Positions 33,776 through 42,590 of a stretch of 64,000 nucleotides of DNA are shown in pieces. Source of the stretch: Limibacillus halophilus (GTDB lineage Bacteria; Pseudomonadota; Alphaproteobacteria; Kiloniellales; CECT-8803); the NCBI RefSeq assembly GCF_014191775.1, contig NZ_JACHXA010000002.1, forward strand, positions 310,001-374,000. Direction: 5' to 3'. A model generated the notes under the pieces. That model saw only the letters and a program-made list of their open reading frames with translations, had not been told where the DNA came from and searched no databases. Each line of letters starts with the position of its first letter. The stretch's first letter is position 1. A program made the translations under genes and the position numbers.

Positions 33776-33973
33776 TCAGAGCGCGCCCTGCTGGCGTTGG
33801 CGAATTCTCAACTCTTCCATCTGCTCCGCCGTCAGAGGCGCGTCCATCTTGCCCTGGTACTCGCCAGGTTTAAGGAGGAGCACGCGGTCCTGCTCTTCTT
33901 CTCGGCAGGCCCCCAACAGGCCGCCCACAAGCATCAAACTGAGGGCAAGCAGTATTCTGTTTGCTTTAAACAT
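33776..33973 (-). CDS. Small lipoprotein inside the formate dehydrogenase operon
   Basis: 65 residues from ATG 33973 with GGGAGA upstream. The N-terminus is a lipoprotein signal: basic MFKANR, core ILLALSLMLVGG, lipobox LLGAC. The 40-residue mature part is highly charged (CREEEQDRVLLLKPGEYQGK at its start) and ends with QMEELRIRQRQQGAL. A longer reading to 34258 is unsupported because it overlaps the beta gene out of frame. It lies between beta and gamma, so it could help assemble or tether the complex. I do not recognise a family. Confidence 0.7.
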   Translation of the reverse strand: MFKANRILLALSLMLVGGLLGACREEEQDRVLLLKPGEYQGKMDAPLTAEQMEELRIRQRQQGAL

Positions 33974-34015
33974 GCGATTTCGTCTCCCAAAGACCCGCAA
34001 GTGCGAGGCCAAACA

Positions 34016-34041
34016 GGGGGTGGCGAATACACGCCACCCCC
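34016..34041. repeat. Perfect 10-base-pair hairpin between FDH beta and lipoprotein genes
   Basis: GGGGGTGGCG (34016-34025) and CGCCACCCCC (34032-34041) are exact inverse complements around a 6-base loop, in the 137-base gap of the operon. On the minus strand only TGTTTG follows, so it is a weak terminator at best; an attenuator or mRNA-stabilising hairpin that adjusts subunit ratios is likely. Confidence 0.65.
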
Positions 34042-34110
34042 CGCTAGCTCTAGCCCTATCCCGGCTCCACGGCCCCATTGCTGAGGCCGCGAAACCAAGT
34101 AGGAAAGCGC

Positions 34111-34707
34111 CTAGGAGCCGGCCTTCTGTTGATAGGCCGTGCCCCAGCCCCAAGCACCCGATCCAAAACCGCGCGCGACAACACGCTCGCGATAGATGTC
34201 GGATACCAGGTCGCCGTCGCCCGCGAGGAGTGCTTTTGTGGAGCACATCTCCGCGCAAAGCGGCAGCTTGCCTTCGGCAAGACGATTACGACCGTACTTC
34301 TGGAATTCGGCCTGGGAGTTATCCTCCTCAGGACCGCCGGAGCAGAAGGTACACTTATCCATCTTGCCTCGGCTTCCGAAGTTGCCCGCCTGGGGATACT
34401 GCGGCGCGCCAAAAGGACAGGCGTAGAAGCAGTAACCACAGCCGATGCAAAGGTCTTTGGAGTGCAGAACGACGCCCTCATCGGACTGATAGAAGCAGTC
34501 CACCGGACAAACTGCCATGCAGGGTGCGTCTGAGCAGTGCATGCAGGCCACCGATATGGAGCGCTCGCCGGGCTTACCATCATTGATGGTGACCACCCGC
34601 CGACGGTTAACGCCCCAAGGGACCTCGTGCTCGTTCTTGCACGCGGTGACGCAGGCGTTGCACTCGATACAGCGCTCAGCGTCGCAAAGGAACTTCATAC
34701 GTGCCAT
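34111..34707 (-). CDS. Formate dehydrogenase beta (iron-sulfur) subunit, FDH3 type
   Basis: 198 residues. Four [4Fe-4S] cluster motifs are visible: CIECNACVTACKNEHEVPWG; CMHCSDAPCMAVCPVDC; CIGCGYCFYACPFGAPQYP; and the split last set in DKCTFCSGG with LCAEMCSTKAL. It wires the catalytic subunit to the cytochrome b subunit in the periplasm. It has no signal peptide of its own and should ride with the Tat-exported alpha subunit. It starts 13 bases after the alpha stop. Its length is typical for the FDH3 family, which lacks the C-terminal TM helix of FdnH. Confidence 0.93.
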   Translation of the reverse strand: MARMKFLCDAERCIECNACVTACKNEHEVPWGVNRRRVVTINDGKPGERSISVACMHCSDAPCMAVCPVDCFYQSDEGVVLHSKDLCIGCGYCFYACPFGAPQYPQAGNFGSRGKMDKCTFCSGGPEEDNSQAEFQKYGRNRLAEGKLPLCAEMCSTKALLAGDGDLVSDIYRERVVARGFGSGAWGWGTAYQQKAGS

Positions 34708-34720
34708 CGATTAGGTCTCC

Positions 34721-37591
34721 TTAAGCTGGCTCGATCCGACAGAGGGTGGCCTTGGTCTCCTGCATATTGGTGACCGAGTCATACCCGTAAGTCTGTGCGG
34801 CGTTGCTGGCCTCACCCAACACATAGGGATCCGCCCCTGCGGGATACTTGTCCCTGAGGGATTCACCCTGCCAATGCCCACCGAAGTGGAAGGGCATGAA
34901 GGCTGTATTGAGACCGACACGATCCGTGACGAGGGCCTTGATCAGCAGCTTGCCGCCTTCAGGACCATGGAGCCAAACCATCGCACCGTCCCGGATACCC
35001 AGGTTATTGGCGTCGACGGGGTTGATCTCCACGAACATGTCCTGCTGGAGTTCTGCCAACCACGGATTGGAGCGAGTTTCCTCACCACCACCCTCGTATT
35101 CGACCAATCGACCCGATGTCAGGATCATCGGGAAATCTTTGGAGAAATCCTGATCCTGGATCGATTTGTAAAGGATCGGCAGGCGATACATCCTGCGGTC
35201 CTCATAGGTCGGATAGTCAGCCACAAGATCACGACGCGATGTGTAGAGTGGTTCGCGGTGTGTCGGTACCGGATCCGGGAAGTTCCACACGATCGTTCGC
35301 GCTTTGGCATTACCGTATGGCGCGCAGCCATGCTTGATCGCCACGCGCTGGATACCGCCGGAAAGGTCGGTCTTCCAGTTCGTGTCGTCACCGGCCACCG
35401 CCTCGATCGCCGAGACTTCATCAGCGGTCAAGTCGCCATCCCAGCCAAGCTTCTTCAGCATGGCCATGGTGAATTCGGGATAGCCGTCCTTGATTTCCGA
35501 TCCCACGGGATACGAACCCTCGGCCAGCAGATTGACGCCATCGCGTTCCACGCCGAAACGGGCACGGAAGCAAAGGCCGCCTTCAGCAACCGGCTTGGAG
35601 GTGTCGTAAAGCACCGGTGTGCCCGGATGCCCCATTTCTGGCGTACCCCAGCACGGCCATGGCAAGCCATAGAAGTCACCATCGGCAGGTCCACCCCTGG
35701 CTTGCAGGCTGGTCTTATCGAAGGTGTGTTGGTTGGCCATGTGCATTTTCAGCCGCTCAGGCGACTGGCCAGTGTAGCCGACCGTCCACATACCGCGATT
35801 GAACTCACGGGTGAGGTCTTCGACCAACGGCTCGTCATCGTTGACTTGGATGTTCTTGAACATCTCGTCAGCGAGGCCGAGCTTCTTAGCCAGCTTGTAC
35901 ATGATCGTCTGGTCGGGAAGCGATTCGAACAGAGGCTCCACGATTTTGTCACGCCACTGTAGAGCACGATTGGTGGCCGTGACCGAACCGTAAGTCTCGA
36001 ACTGCGTGGCCGCCGGAAGCAAATAGACGCCATCCGTACGTTCATGCATGACCGCCGTCATGGTCGGATAAGGATCGACCACCACCAACATGTCGAGCTT
36101 GCTCATCGCCCGGCGCATGTCCGGCATACGAGTCTGCGAGTTCGGCGCGTGGCCCCAGAAGATCATGGCCTTCAGCGTATCAGGCTGCTCGATGTTCTCC
36201 TTAGCTTCGAGTGCCAAATCGAACCAACGTGACACTGGAACGCCGGAGGCTTCCATAAGATCCTTGGAGGCAAACTTGGCCGACAACCAGTCGAAATCGA
36301 CCTCCCACACCCGTGCCCAGTGCTTCCAGGACCCGGCTGCTAGGCCGTAGTATCCCGGCAGGGTGTTGCAAAGAACACCAAGGTCGGTGGCTCCCTGCAC
36401 GTTGTCGTGGCCGCGGAAGATGTTGGCGCCACCACCACTGGTGCCGATCGTTCCCATGGCTAGACCCAACACGCAGTAAGCGCGTGTGTTGTTGTTGCCA
36501 TTGGAGTGCTGGGTACCACCCATGCACCAGACGATCGGGAACGGCCGGTTGTTCGCCAGCGTCCGTGCGACGCGCTTCAACTGCGAACCGGGAACGCCGG
36601 TCACTCTTTCGGTTTCCTCTGGGGTCCACTTCGCGACTTCGGCACGGATTTCATCCATACCGTAAACACGCTGGCGGATGAACTCCTTGTCTTCCCAACC
36701 ATTCTGGAAGACGTGCCAGAGAATACCCCAAATCAAAGCCACGTCCGTACCTGGACGGAAACGGACGAACTCATCTGCGTGCGCTGCAGTACGCGTGAAG
36801 CGTGGATCGCAGACGATCAAGGGGGCGTTATTTTGCTCCTTGGTCTTCAAAATGTGCTGCAACGCGACCGGGTGCGCCTCGGCAGGATTGCTGCCGATGA
36901 AGAAGATCGCACGCGAATTGTGCATGTCGTTAACACTGTTCGACATGGCGCCGTAGCCCCAGGTGTTTGCGACACCGGCCACCGTCGTCGAGTGGCAGAT
37001 ACGCGCCTGGTGATCGACGTTGTTCGTTCCAGCAAAGGCGGCGAGTTTACGGAACAGGTAGGCCTGTTCGTTGCTGTGCTTCGCCGATCCGAGCCAATAG
37101 ACCGAGTCCGGCCCGCTGGAGCCCCAAATATCCAGAATCTTGCCGCCGATCTCGTCGATCGCCTGATCCCAGGACTGCCGTTCCCACTTGCCATCGACAA
37201 GTTTGACCGGATATTTCAGGCGCCGCTCGCCGTGAGCGTGCTCGCGCACTGAAGCGCCTTTTGCGCAATGGGCACCCAGGTTAAAGGGGCTGTCCCAACC
37301 GGGCTCCTGCCCGATCCAGACACCGCCTTTGACTTCAGCGATCACAGAGCAGCCCACAGAGCAGTGGGTGCAAACCGATTTCACCAGCTTGATTTCACCG
37401 GAGCCTGCTTCCGCAGCCTCGGCTTTCTTTACCATCCCGAACGACATGGACGAGGCCGCGGCGATACCACCGACGGTCAGCCCCGATCGCTTCAGGAAGG
37501 TACGACGGTCAATGGCACTGCCGACGGTCGCCGCCAACGCCTTTGACAAACGGGGGCCAGTCGCAACCCCATTCGTCTTTCTTGTGAGCAT
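34721..37591 (-). CDS. Formate dehydrogenase alpha (catalytic) subunit, periplasmic, FDH3 type
   Basis: 956 residues. A twin-arginine signal (DRRTFLKRSGLTVGG, about residues 28-42) shows export of the folded enzyme. The mature part starts with the [4Fe-4S] motif CTHCSVGCSVIAEVKGGVW, then the molybdopterin core. The metal ligand is a Cys in QARICHSTTVAG (about residue 198), with its partner His, so no selenocysteine is needed. The C-terminal dinucleotide-binding domain ends the protein. It oxidises formate in the periplasm. It is preceded by a small Tat protein gene (34-base gap) and followed by beta. Confidence 0.94.
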   Translation of the reverse strand: MLTRKTNGVATGPRLSKALAATVGSAIDRRTFLKRSGLTVGGIAAASSMSFGMVKKAEAAEAGSGEIKLVKSVCTHCSVGCSVIAEVKGGVWIGQEPGWDSPFNLGAHCAKGASVREHAHGERRLKYPVKLVDGKWERQSWDQAIDEIGGKILDIWGSSGPDSVYWLGSAKHSNEQAYLFRKLAAFAGTNNVDHQARICHSTTVAGVANTWGYGAMSNSVNDMHNSRAIFFIGSNPAEAHPVALQHILKTKEQNNAPLIVCDPRFTRTAAHADEFVRFRPGTDVALIWGILWHVFQNGWEDKEFIRQRVYGMDEIRAEVAKWTPEETERVTGVPGSQLKRVARTLANNRPFPIVWCMGGTQHSNGNNNTRAYCVLGLAMGTIGTSGGGANIFRGHDNVQGATDLGVLCNTLPGYYGLAAGSWKHWARVWEVDFDWLSAKFASKDLMEASGVPVSRWFDLALEAKENIEQPDTLKAMIFWGHAPNSQTRMPDMRRAMSKLDMLVVVDPYPTMTAVMHERTDGVYLLPAATQFETYGSVTATNRALQWRDKIVEPLFESLPDQTIMYKLAKKLGLADEMFKNIQVNDDEPLVEDLTREFNRGMWTVGYTGQSPERLKMHMANQHTFDKTSLQARGGPADGDFYGLPWPCWGTPEMGHPGTPVLYDTSKPVAEGGLCFRARFGVERDGVNLLAEGSYPVGSEIKDGYPEFTMAMLKKLGWDGDLTADEVSAIEAVAGDDTNWKTDLSGGIQRVAIKHGCAPYGNAKARTIVWNFPDPVPTHREPLYTSRRDLVADYPTYEDRRMYRLPILYKSIQDQDFSKDFPMILTSGRLVEYEGGGEETRSNPWLAELQQDMFVEINPVDANNLGIRDGAMVWLHGPEGGKLLIKALVTDRVGLNTAFMPFHFGGHWQGESLRDKYPAGADPYVLGEASNAAQTYGYDSVTNMQETKATLCRIEPA

Positions 37592-37625
37592 CGTCCTCTC
37601 CTAAAGAGTCTGGTTGTTCTAATTC

Positions 37626-37826
37626 TTAAAAGCGGGCCAATTCGTAAAACTTCTTTACGTGGTCCGTTTCACGATAACCGACCGAAGATGCACTTCGCGT
37701 CTCCGGAACGGCGGCCGTCGCGCCCTTCGTAAGGCTAGCTGCTGCAACACCGGCTACGCCGGCACCAAGCCCCGCCTTGCGAAAGAAATCGCGGCGATCC
37801 ATCGCCTTTTCGTCTTTCTTGGTCAT
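37626..37826 (-). CDS. Small twin-arginine signal protein of formate dehydrogenase operons
   Basis: 66 residues: a Tat signal DRRDFFRKAGLGAGVAGVAA followed by a short mature part ending TDHVKKFYELARF. This matches the small 'formate dehydrogenase region Tat target' proteins found directly upstream of FDH alpha genes; function unknown, perhaps in export or maturation. The ATG has AAGGTGAGCG upstream. It lies between the TorD-like gene and alpha on the same strand. Confidence 0.86.
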   Translation of the reverse strand: MTKKDEKAMDRRDFFRKAGLGAGVAGVAAASLTKGATAAVPETRSASSVGYRETDHVKKFYELARF

Positions 37827-37949
37827 ACGCTCACCTTTCTAAATTGGTGAACCAAGGGCGAGTTGTGGTTCAGTCTCAACGCTCGGGCACGCCCATTTCC
37901 CGAAAGGTTCTTCGCAATTCCTCAATCCGAGGCCGCCATGGGTCCGGCT

Positions 37950-38579
37950 TCAAGCCGCCATCGCAAACGCCTCGCTCTCGATCTCCATGAATATCTGTCC
38001 AATCTTGCCCACCGGCATATAGAAGGAAGCCGCACGGGCTGCCTGCAGGTCCTGGAAGAACCGCGGCGCCCAACAACCGATATGCCGATCAAAAAACGCC
38101 CTCTGCTCGTCGAGCGGGAGGGGCTCCCCAAAAGCGCCACCGATCAAACCGGCCATCATCTCGCAAAGCGCTGCTATATGATCCTCTGGCTCATGCACGC
38201 CCTTGACGCGCGCAACACCCAACCGTCCCATGTCTTCACGCAGATTGGCGAGCGGCTTCTCATTCAAGAAGCCCGTGAGGTAATAGGAACCGTAGGGGGT
38301 CAGTTCACCGTGTCCGATCCCTATGAAAAGGTCGAAGTACTCTCGTTCCAGCATTTTGGGGTTGCAGTTCCGTGCAGCCGACGCCAGGACCGAAATCGCC
38401 TGGCCTAATTCGCTGTCGTCGCCCTTCAGTCCAGCGACCATCTCCAGCGTTTCGGAATCCGGCGCACTGGCAAGCATTCGTCCGAGCAACACATAGAGGT
38501 TAGCTCGCAACTCATCCTCTTCCGCTATGTCGATAGCCGACGATGGCTCCGTCAAATGAAGCACCTCCCCTATAAGCAT
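37950..38579 (-). CDS. TorD/DmsD family molybdoenzyme chaperone
   Basis: 209 residues from ATG 38579; TTG 38615 would add 12 residues and a TTG at about 38546 has the best ribosome site (AGGGGAGG), so the start is uncertain. The all-helical protein shows the TorD pattern: LRANLYVLLGRMLASAPD near the N-terminus, REYFDLFIGIGHGELTPYGS in the middle, and DHIAALCEMMAGLI plus FFDRHIGCWAPRFFQDL. Such chaperones bind the Tat signal of the catalytic subunit until cofactor insertion is complete. It is in the FDH3 operon, upstream of the small Tat protein. Confidence 0.87.
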   Translation of the reverse strand: MLIGEVLHLTEPSSAIDIAEEDELRANLYVLLGRMLASAPDSETLEMVAGLKGDDSELGQAISVLASAARNCNPKMLEREYFDLFIGIGHGELTPYGSYYLTGFLNEKPLANLREDMGRLGVARVKGVHEPEDHIAALCEMMAGLIGGAFGEPLPLDEQRAFFDRHIGCWAPRFFQDLQAARAASFYMPVGKIGQIFMEIESEAFAMAA

Positions 38580-38760
38580 CGTGATTTGCGATCTTTCGTC
38601 GCTTTGGCCTTTCAACCGATTTAACGCCTGAAGAAATCTGTGGGTTAAGTCCGGTCAATGGCAGATTTAATTAGACGGTCATGGTGCGAACGATGTCAAA
38701 CGAAAGCGTTGCTGCACCCGCGAAAGTCCTTAGGAATTTTAGGCTTTTAGCATTGCCCCT

Positions 38761-39498
38761 TTAACCCAAGCCCCATCGCCGGGAGTGCGCCGTTCCTGGC
38801 TTGTTTCCCGCCTTTACTTCGGCTTTAGGCGATTGAACCGGAACACTCATAGGCTCGCCAACTTGTGATGCCGTCAGCACGGCCTTGGGTTCTTTTGTCG
38901 CAGGGCCGGAGTCTTCATGAACGTCGCCGTCAACCTCGGCTGCAGTCAAATCTTCCGCGCTGGTGGATTCTTCGTCGCCGGAGTCCATCGGTTGCTGCTC
39001 GGTTTCCCCCTGCCCCTCATCTTCGCTGGCGGGATCCGCAGCGGCCATCTCTGCCTCGGCCTTCCGCTGCTTAGCCAGATTTTCGAGCGCCAGATCCTCG
39101 TCGGATATCATCCCGATGCCAACTTTGTAGATGGTCCGTATTGACTTACCGACCATCGCGGCATCGGTGTAGTCTTCACCGTACTCGATCAAACCATCAA
39201 GGTTCGCCAGAGTTGGGTGACTGCGCCACAAGCGCTGCAAAGCACGGCCTTTCAGTTCCTCAGGTACACCGTCCTTCAGGAAAGGTGTGTAGTCCGCTTC
39301 GTAATCCAGGGTGTCCGGGTCGGGAAGATTGTTCACATACTCTTCCAGCTCCAATCGCCGCGCTTCCTCCTCCTCCGGGGTTAGCAATGGCGTTTCAGGC
39401 GCAGGCGCGGCCTCCTGATCAACGGAACCAGATTGCCCCTCGGACTGTTTGCGCCGGGACCAGCGTTGTAGAAAACCGTTTTCGCTATCCTTGCTCAT
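38761..39498 (-). CDS. DUF3306 domain protein, formate dehydrogenase operon
   Basis: 245 residues. The DUF3306 core is clear: NGFLQRWSRRK at the start, LPDPDTLDYEADYTPFLKDG and LQRLWRSHPTLANLDGLIEY in the middle. The last 100 residues are acidic, Ser/Glu-rich and low-complexity. DUF3306 genes usually sit with DUF3305 at the head of FDH3 operons; the role is unknown, presumably maturation. It is 24 bases from the DUF3305 stop. Confidence 0.88.
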   Translation of the reverse strand: MSKDSENGFLQRWSRRKQSEGQSGSVDQEAAPAPETPLLTPEEEEARRLELEEYVNNLPDPDTLDYEADYTPFLKDGVPEELKGRALQRLWRSHPTLANLDGLIEYGEDYTDAAMVGKSIRTIYKVGIGMISDEDLALENLAKQRKAEAEMAAADPASEDEGQGETEQQPMDSGDEESTSAEDLTAAEVDGDVHEDSGPATKEPKAVLTASQVGEPMSVPVQSPKAEVKAGNKPGTAHSRRWGLG

Positions 39499-39522
39499 AT
39501 GGCGACCCTGGTTCCCCTATTA

Positions 39523-40050
39523 TCAATTGATCGTTTCTGGCCCCTTCTTACCAAATCCCAGTTTGTCGACTTCATAACGCTTTCGCTTGCGCTTATGAAA
39601 CTCTTCCTCGACATGGAACTCGGAAATGAAGGTCTCCACAAACGCGATGACGGAATCAGGCATCGGTACGCCTTCAACAATGTCGTCTCCCGCATCCAGG
39701 AAATCTTGTGCTTCGTACGGACTCGCCGTCACAAAGAAAGGATAGACCTCGTTCGGCGTCGTCGGATCTTCTCGGCGGCGCAGCACTACAAACACGCGCG
39801 GTGGATGCTGCGAGAGATTCACCTTATAGGCTTCCGTCTCTTTACGAAACAACCCCATGTGCAGCGTACCGGCCAAATACTGAGTCCAACCATCGCCGTG
39901 GCCCATTTCCTTCCAGTGCCCGCGCGGATTCTGTTCAGCGGCGCCTGCCACCACGGCCACGGGTTTCCAGGCGTGGTCGATCCAGGGGTTATCTACCTTA
40001 CGTTTCTCGACAACTATTCCCAGTGGAAGGCGTTCGTCATTCTGCTTCAT
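39523..40050 (-). CDS. DUF3305 domain protein, formate dehydrogenase operon
   Basis: 175 residues with the DUF3305 core RLPLGIVVEKRKVDNPWIDH, continuing WKPVAVVAGA, and LHMGLFRKETEAYKVNLSQH; the C-terminus is a charged tail (HKRKRKRYEVDKLGF). Function unknown; the family is almost always in formate dehydrogenase loci. It is the first gene of the minus-strand FDH3 operon, 78 bases downstream of the PAP2 gene stop. Confidence 0.87.
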   Translation of the reverse strand: MKQNDERLPLGIVVEKRKVDNPWIDHAWKPVAVVAGAAEQNPRGHWKEMGHGDGWTQYLAGTLHMGLFRKETEAYKVNLSQHPPRVFVVLRRREDPTTPNEVYPFFVTASPYEAQDFLDAGDDIVEGVPMPDSVIAFVETFISEFHVEEEFHKRKRKRYEVDKLGFGKKGPETIN

Positions 40051-40128
40051 TCCCGACCGTGTCCCTACCCTAGCTGTGAATCCATCTTTTTGCGGATCGT
40101 TTTTTCTTACGAACTAGATGTAAGCCCC

Positions 40129-40890
40129 TCATCGTTGCTTGCAAAGTGCCTTCCTGATCCGGCGGCGCCACCAACGACCCTCCGCTCTCAAGCGCAATTC
40201 GCCCTCTCGACCCGTCGTGAAAATAAGCTTTTGATCTCGGCAAAGCCTTTCCAACCAGCCAATGATGATGAAGGAAAGTAACGCAGATGTTACGACATCC
40301 GACAAGAAATGCGCACCCAACACCATCCGCGCAGCCGCCACGTATCCCGCGAGGATTAGCAACGCACGACGCCCGCTGGGCCAAAAAGCCGCCAACGCTA
40401 GGGCCGCACAAAAAGCCGTCTGGCTGTGCCCCGACGGAAAGGAATGAAAATCGGGCAGAACGTTGAACGGCTCAAACCCGTAAAACCCTTCCGTCGTCAA
40501 GAGTTTCGGCCGTGCCCGTCCGGCGGTGATTTTGATCAGATTGACCAGCAAACCTGGGATGGCAACCGCCAAGAACAGATACGCGCCTGCAGTCGATAAC
40601 CAACGAAGTAGGCGGCGCGAAGACGTCTTCCTTTGCCGAAGAGAAGCGGCCCCTGCCGCCAACGCCACCAGGGCGCCCGGCCACAGGTACCAGTCCGACT
40701 TCCCAAGGCCGTTGACTATGCTAAACCCTGCGCGCAGCCACTCCGGCCTATTGGAGAGCCACTTGGCTAGAGGAGCGTCCAGGAAGGCCATAGATACAAG
40801 AATCATAAAAACCGCGACTAAAAGCCACAGCCAAGGCATCTGCCGCCCGCCCGCCACCCGGAAGCCTTTTTGCATTGCGAGCCAATTCAT
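40129..40890 (-). CDS. PAP2 family membrane phosphatase
   Basis: 253 residues with about six TM helices and the three-part acid phosphatase signature: KITAGRARPK, PSGHSQTAF and RMVLGAHFLSDV. Members hydrolyse lipid phosphates such as undecaprenyl pyrophosphate, or lipid A phosphate. The start overlaps the stop of the upstream GT39 gene (ATGA), so it is the last gene of the rfb-glycosyltransferase operon and probably works in lipid-linked sugar or lipid A modification. Confidence 0.9.
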   Translation of the reverse strand: MNWLAMQKGFRVAGGRQMPWLWLLVAVFMILVSMAFLDAPLAKWLSNRPEWLRAGFSIVNGLGKSDWYLWPGALVALAAGAASLRQRKTSSRRLLRWLSTAGAYLFLAVAIPGLLVNLIKITAGRARPKLLTTEGFYGFEPFNVLPDFHSFPSGHSQTAFCAALALAAFWPSGRRALLILAGYVAAARMVLGAHFLSDVVTSALLSFIIIGWLERLCRDQKLIFTTGREGELRLRAEGRWWRRRIRKALCKQR

Positions 40891-42584
40891 TGCCGAATCC
40901 TGTAGAACGTGAGCGTAACTTGCTGCCCACGGGAATAGTTGATGCCCGACAAGCTCGTGAGCGCGTCGACGTTAACGCCATTTTCTGACAGCGCCGCCAT
41001 GAAGGATGCCTCGGCGCGGCTCTCCACCACAGCGATACCGCATTTCGGTGATTCGATCAGATAGGCCGCCGCGGCCTCGGCGCTGCCCAGCAGCGTGTTC
41101 GTCCCAACGAGTATTGCCAGGCTCGGCTCCGTGTAGCCCGCCGCCGCGAGGCGAGAGTCCGGGCAGGGTCGCAAGGACTCGACAGCCCGCGCAATCTGCG
41201 GAGATAGCCAGAGCGCGGACATCCTGGGCAGCATTCCCTGATAGGCGCCAAGATAGAAAAGAAACCCCGCCGCCAATAAAATACCCACGCGGCGCTCCGG
41301 TCGGGTACGTAGTTTTGCTTGGTCCGTGAATGGCCCGCAACTCAGAATCCCGGCCACCGCTACGGCAGCTGCGGCCATTAGGGACCAACCGTTGAAGCCG
41401 CCGCCGCCGGCGATCGGCGGCACGACAATGACCGCCGCAATCAGCAACAAACTTAAAACCGCTTGGAGAATCCACCCAACCTTCACGGCCGGCCGCCATC
41501 GTGTTTTTTCCGGTGCGGCTATGGTTCCTCTGAGATAGCCGGCTAACAACAAGAATATCGCTGGGTACAGGGGCAGGGTGTAATGCGGCAGCTTTGTCAT
41601 CACCAGTTCGAACACGACCCAACTAGGCAAAAGCCATGCGAGGCAAAATCGAACGGCGGGATCGCTGCGCCTTTGCCAAGCGGCAAGAAGGCCGACAAGT
41701 GCCAGAAATCCGAACGGCCAAGCTGCAATCCAAAAGCTGAGCAGGTAATACCCGGGCGGCGCTCCGTGGGATTCCTGTCCTTGAAACAGCTTTGCCAGCA
41801 GGTCGCCGCCCAACGATTCTTCCAGAAAGGCGCCGCCGCTTTGTAGGGAGACCGCCAACAGCCAAGGGAGCACGATAACCGATGCGAGCAGCCCTCCAAT
41901 CAATGGACGCAAAGCCAGCATCCATCGCCAGCGACGCTCCCAAAACCCCAGGGTGACGAGGGTCAATCCACAAATCAGCGGCGCTATCGGGCCCTTTACA
42001 AGAAGAGCGACACCCATGGCCAGCCAAAACAGCAGTGCATTTCCATAGCCAATGCCGGCTCCACTTCTGGCAGCCAGGTAAAGCCGTGCAAGCGATCCCT
42101 GGGCCAGAACGACACAAGCCAACAGGACCGCATCCGTTTTAGCCAGCCGCGCCTCCACCCCCAGCAACAGGCAACCAAGCAGCAAGAGCGCGGCCAAAAA
42201 CCCGGCACGAGCACCGAACAGACCGGCTGCTGCCCAGGCTGTCAGCAATACTGCCACGACAGCACCTGTAAGGGACACCAATCGGAACACCCAAATAGGC
42301 GCATCCGCGCCACCGCCGTGAACCTGAGCAACGGCGACTTGTAACCAGTAGATACCAACCGGTTTTTTGTAGCGGGACTCCTCTTGAAAGCGGATATCGA
42401 CGTAATCACCGCTTTCCATCATCTGACGCGATGCCTGCACGAAACGGGCCTCATCGCGATCGATGGGCGGCAGATCGAAAAGCCCGGGTAGGAAAACAGC
42501 CAATGCGAACATGGCCAGCAGCAGGTACGACCTGGCATTCAGTCGATGGTCACGAAGTTCCGAGTTCGTCTGAACTTGCTCCAC
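40887..42584 (-). CDS. Glycosyltransferase family 39 protein (ArnT-like)
   Basis: 565 residues, about a dozen TM helices. The first periplasmic loop has the GT39/ArnT motif PPIDRDEARFVQASRQMMES with the acidic catalytic residues, followed by RYKKPVGIYWLQVA. Such enzymes move a sugar from undecaprenyl phosphate onto lipid A or another acceptor on the outer side of the inner membrane. It lies between the LAB_N protein gene and PAP2; with the DPM1-like enzyme it forms a cassette for making and using a polyprenyl-phosphate sugar. Confidence 0.9.
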   Translation of the reverse strand: MEQVQTNSELRDHRLNARSYLLLAMFALAVFLPGLFDLPPIDRDEARFVQASRQMMESGDYVDIRFQEESRYKKPVGIYWLQVAVAQVHGGGADAPIWVFRLVSLTGAVVAVLLTAWAAAGLFGARAGFLAALLLLGCLLLGVEARLAKTDAVLLACVVLAQGSLARLYLAARSGAGIGYGNALLFWLAMGVALLVKGPIAPLICGLTLVTLGFWERRWRWMLALRPLIGGLLASVIVLPWLLAVSLQSGGAFLEESLGGDLLAKLFQGQESHGAPPGYYLLSFWIAAWPFGFLALVGLLAAWQRRSDPAVRFCLAWLLPSWVVFELVMTKLPHYTLPLYPAIFLLLAGYLRGTIAAPEKTRWRPAVKVGWILQAVLSLLLIAAVIVVPPIAGGGGFNGWSLMAAAAVAVAGILSCGPFTDQAKLRTRPERRVGILLAAGFLFYLGAYQGMLPRMSALWLSPQIARAVESLRPCPDSRLAAAGYTEPSLAILVGTNTLLGSAEAAAAYLIESPKCGIAVVESRAEASFMAALSENGVNVDALTSLSGINYSRGQQVTLTFYRIRQ

Positions 42585-42590
42585 GAACGC

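Noticed and set aside
33776-34258. A 160-residue version of the small lipoprotein
   Set aside because: The extension runs out of frame through the FDH beta gene; the internal ATG with lipobox and ribosome site is the likely true start.
34874-35962. A 362-codon open frame antisense to the periplasmic FDH alpha
   Set aside because: Same reason: shadow of a strongly supported gene, no domain and no ribosome site.
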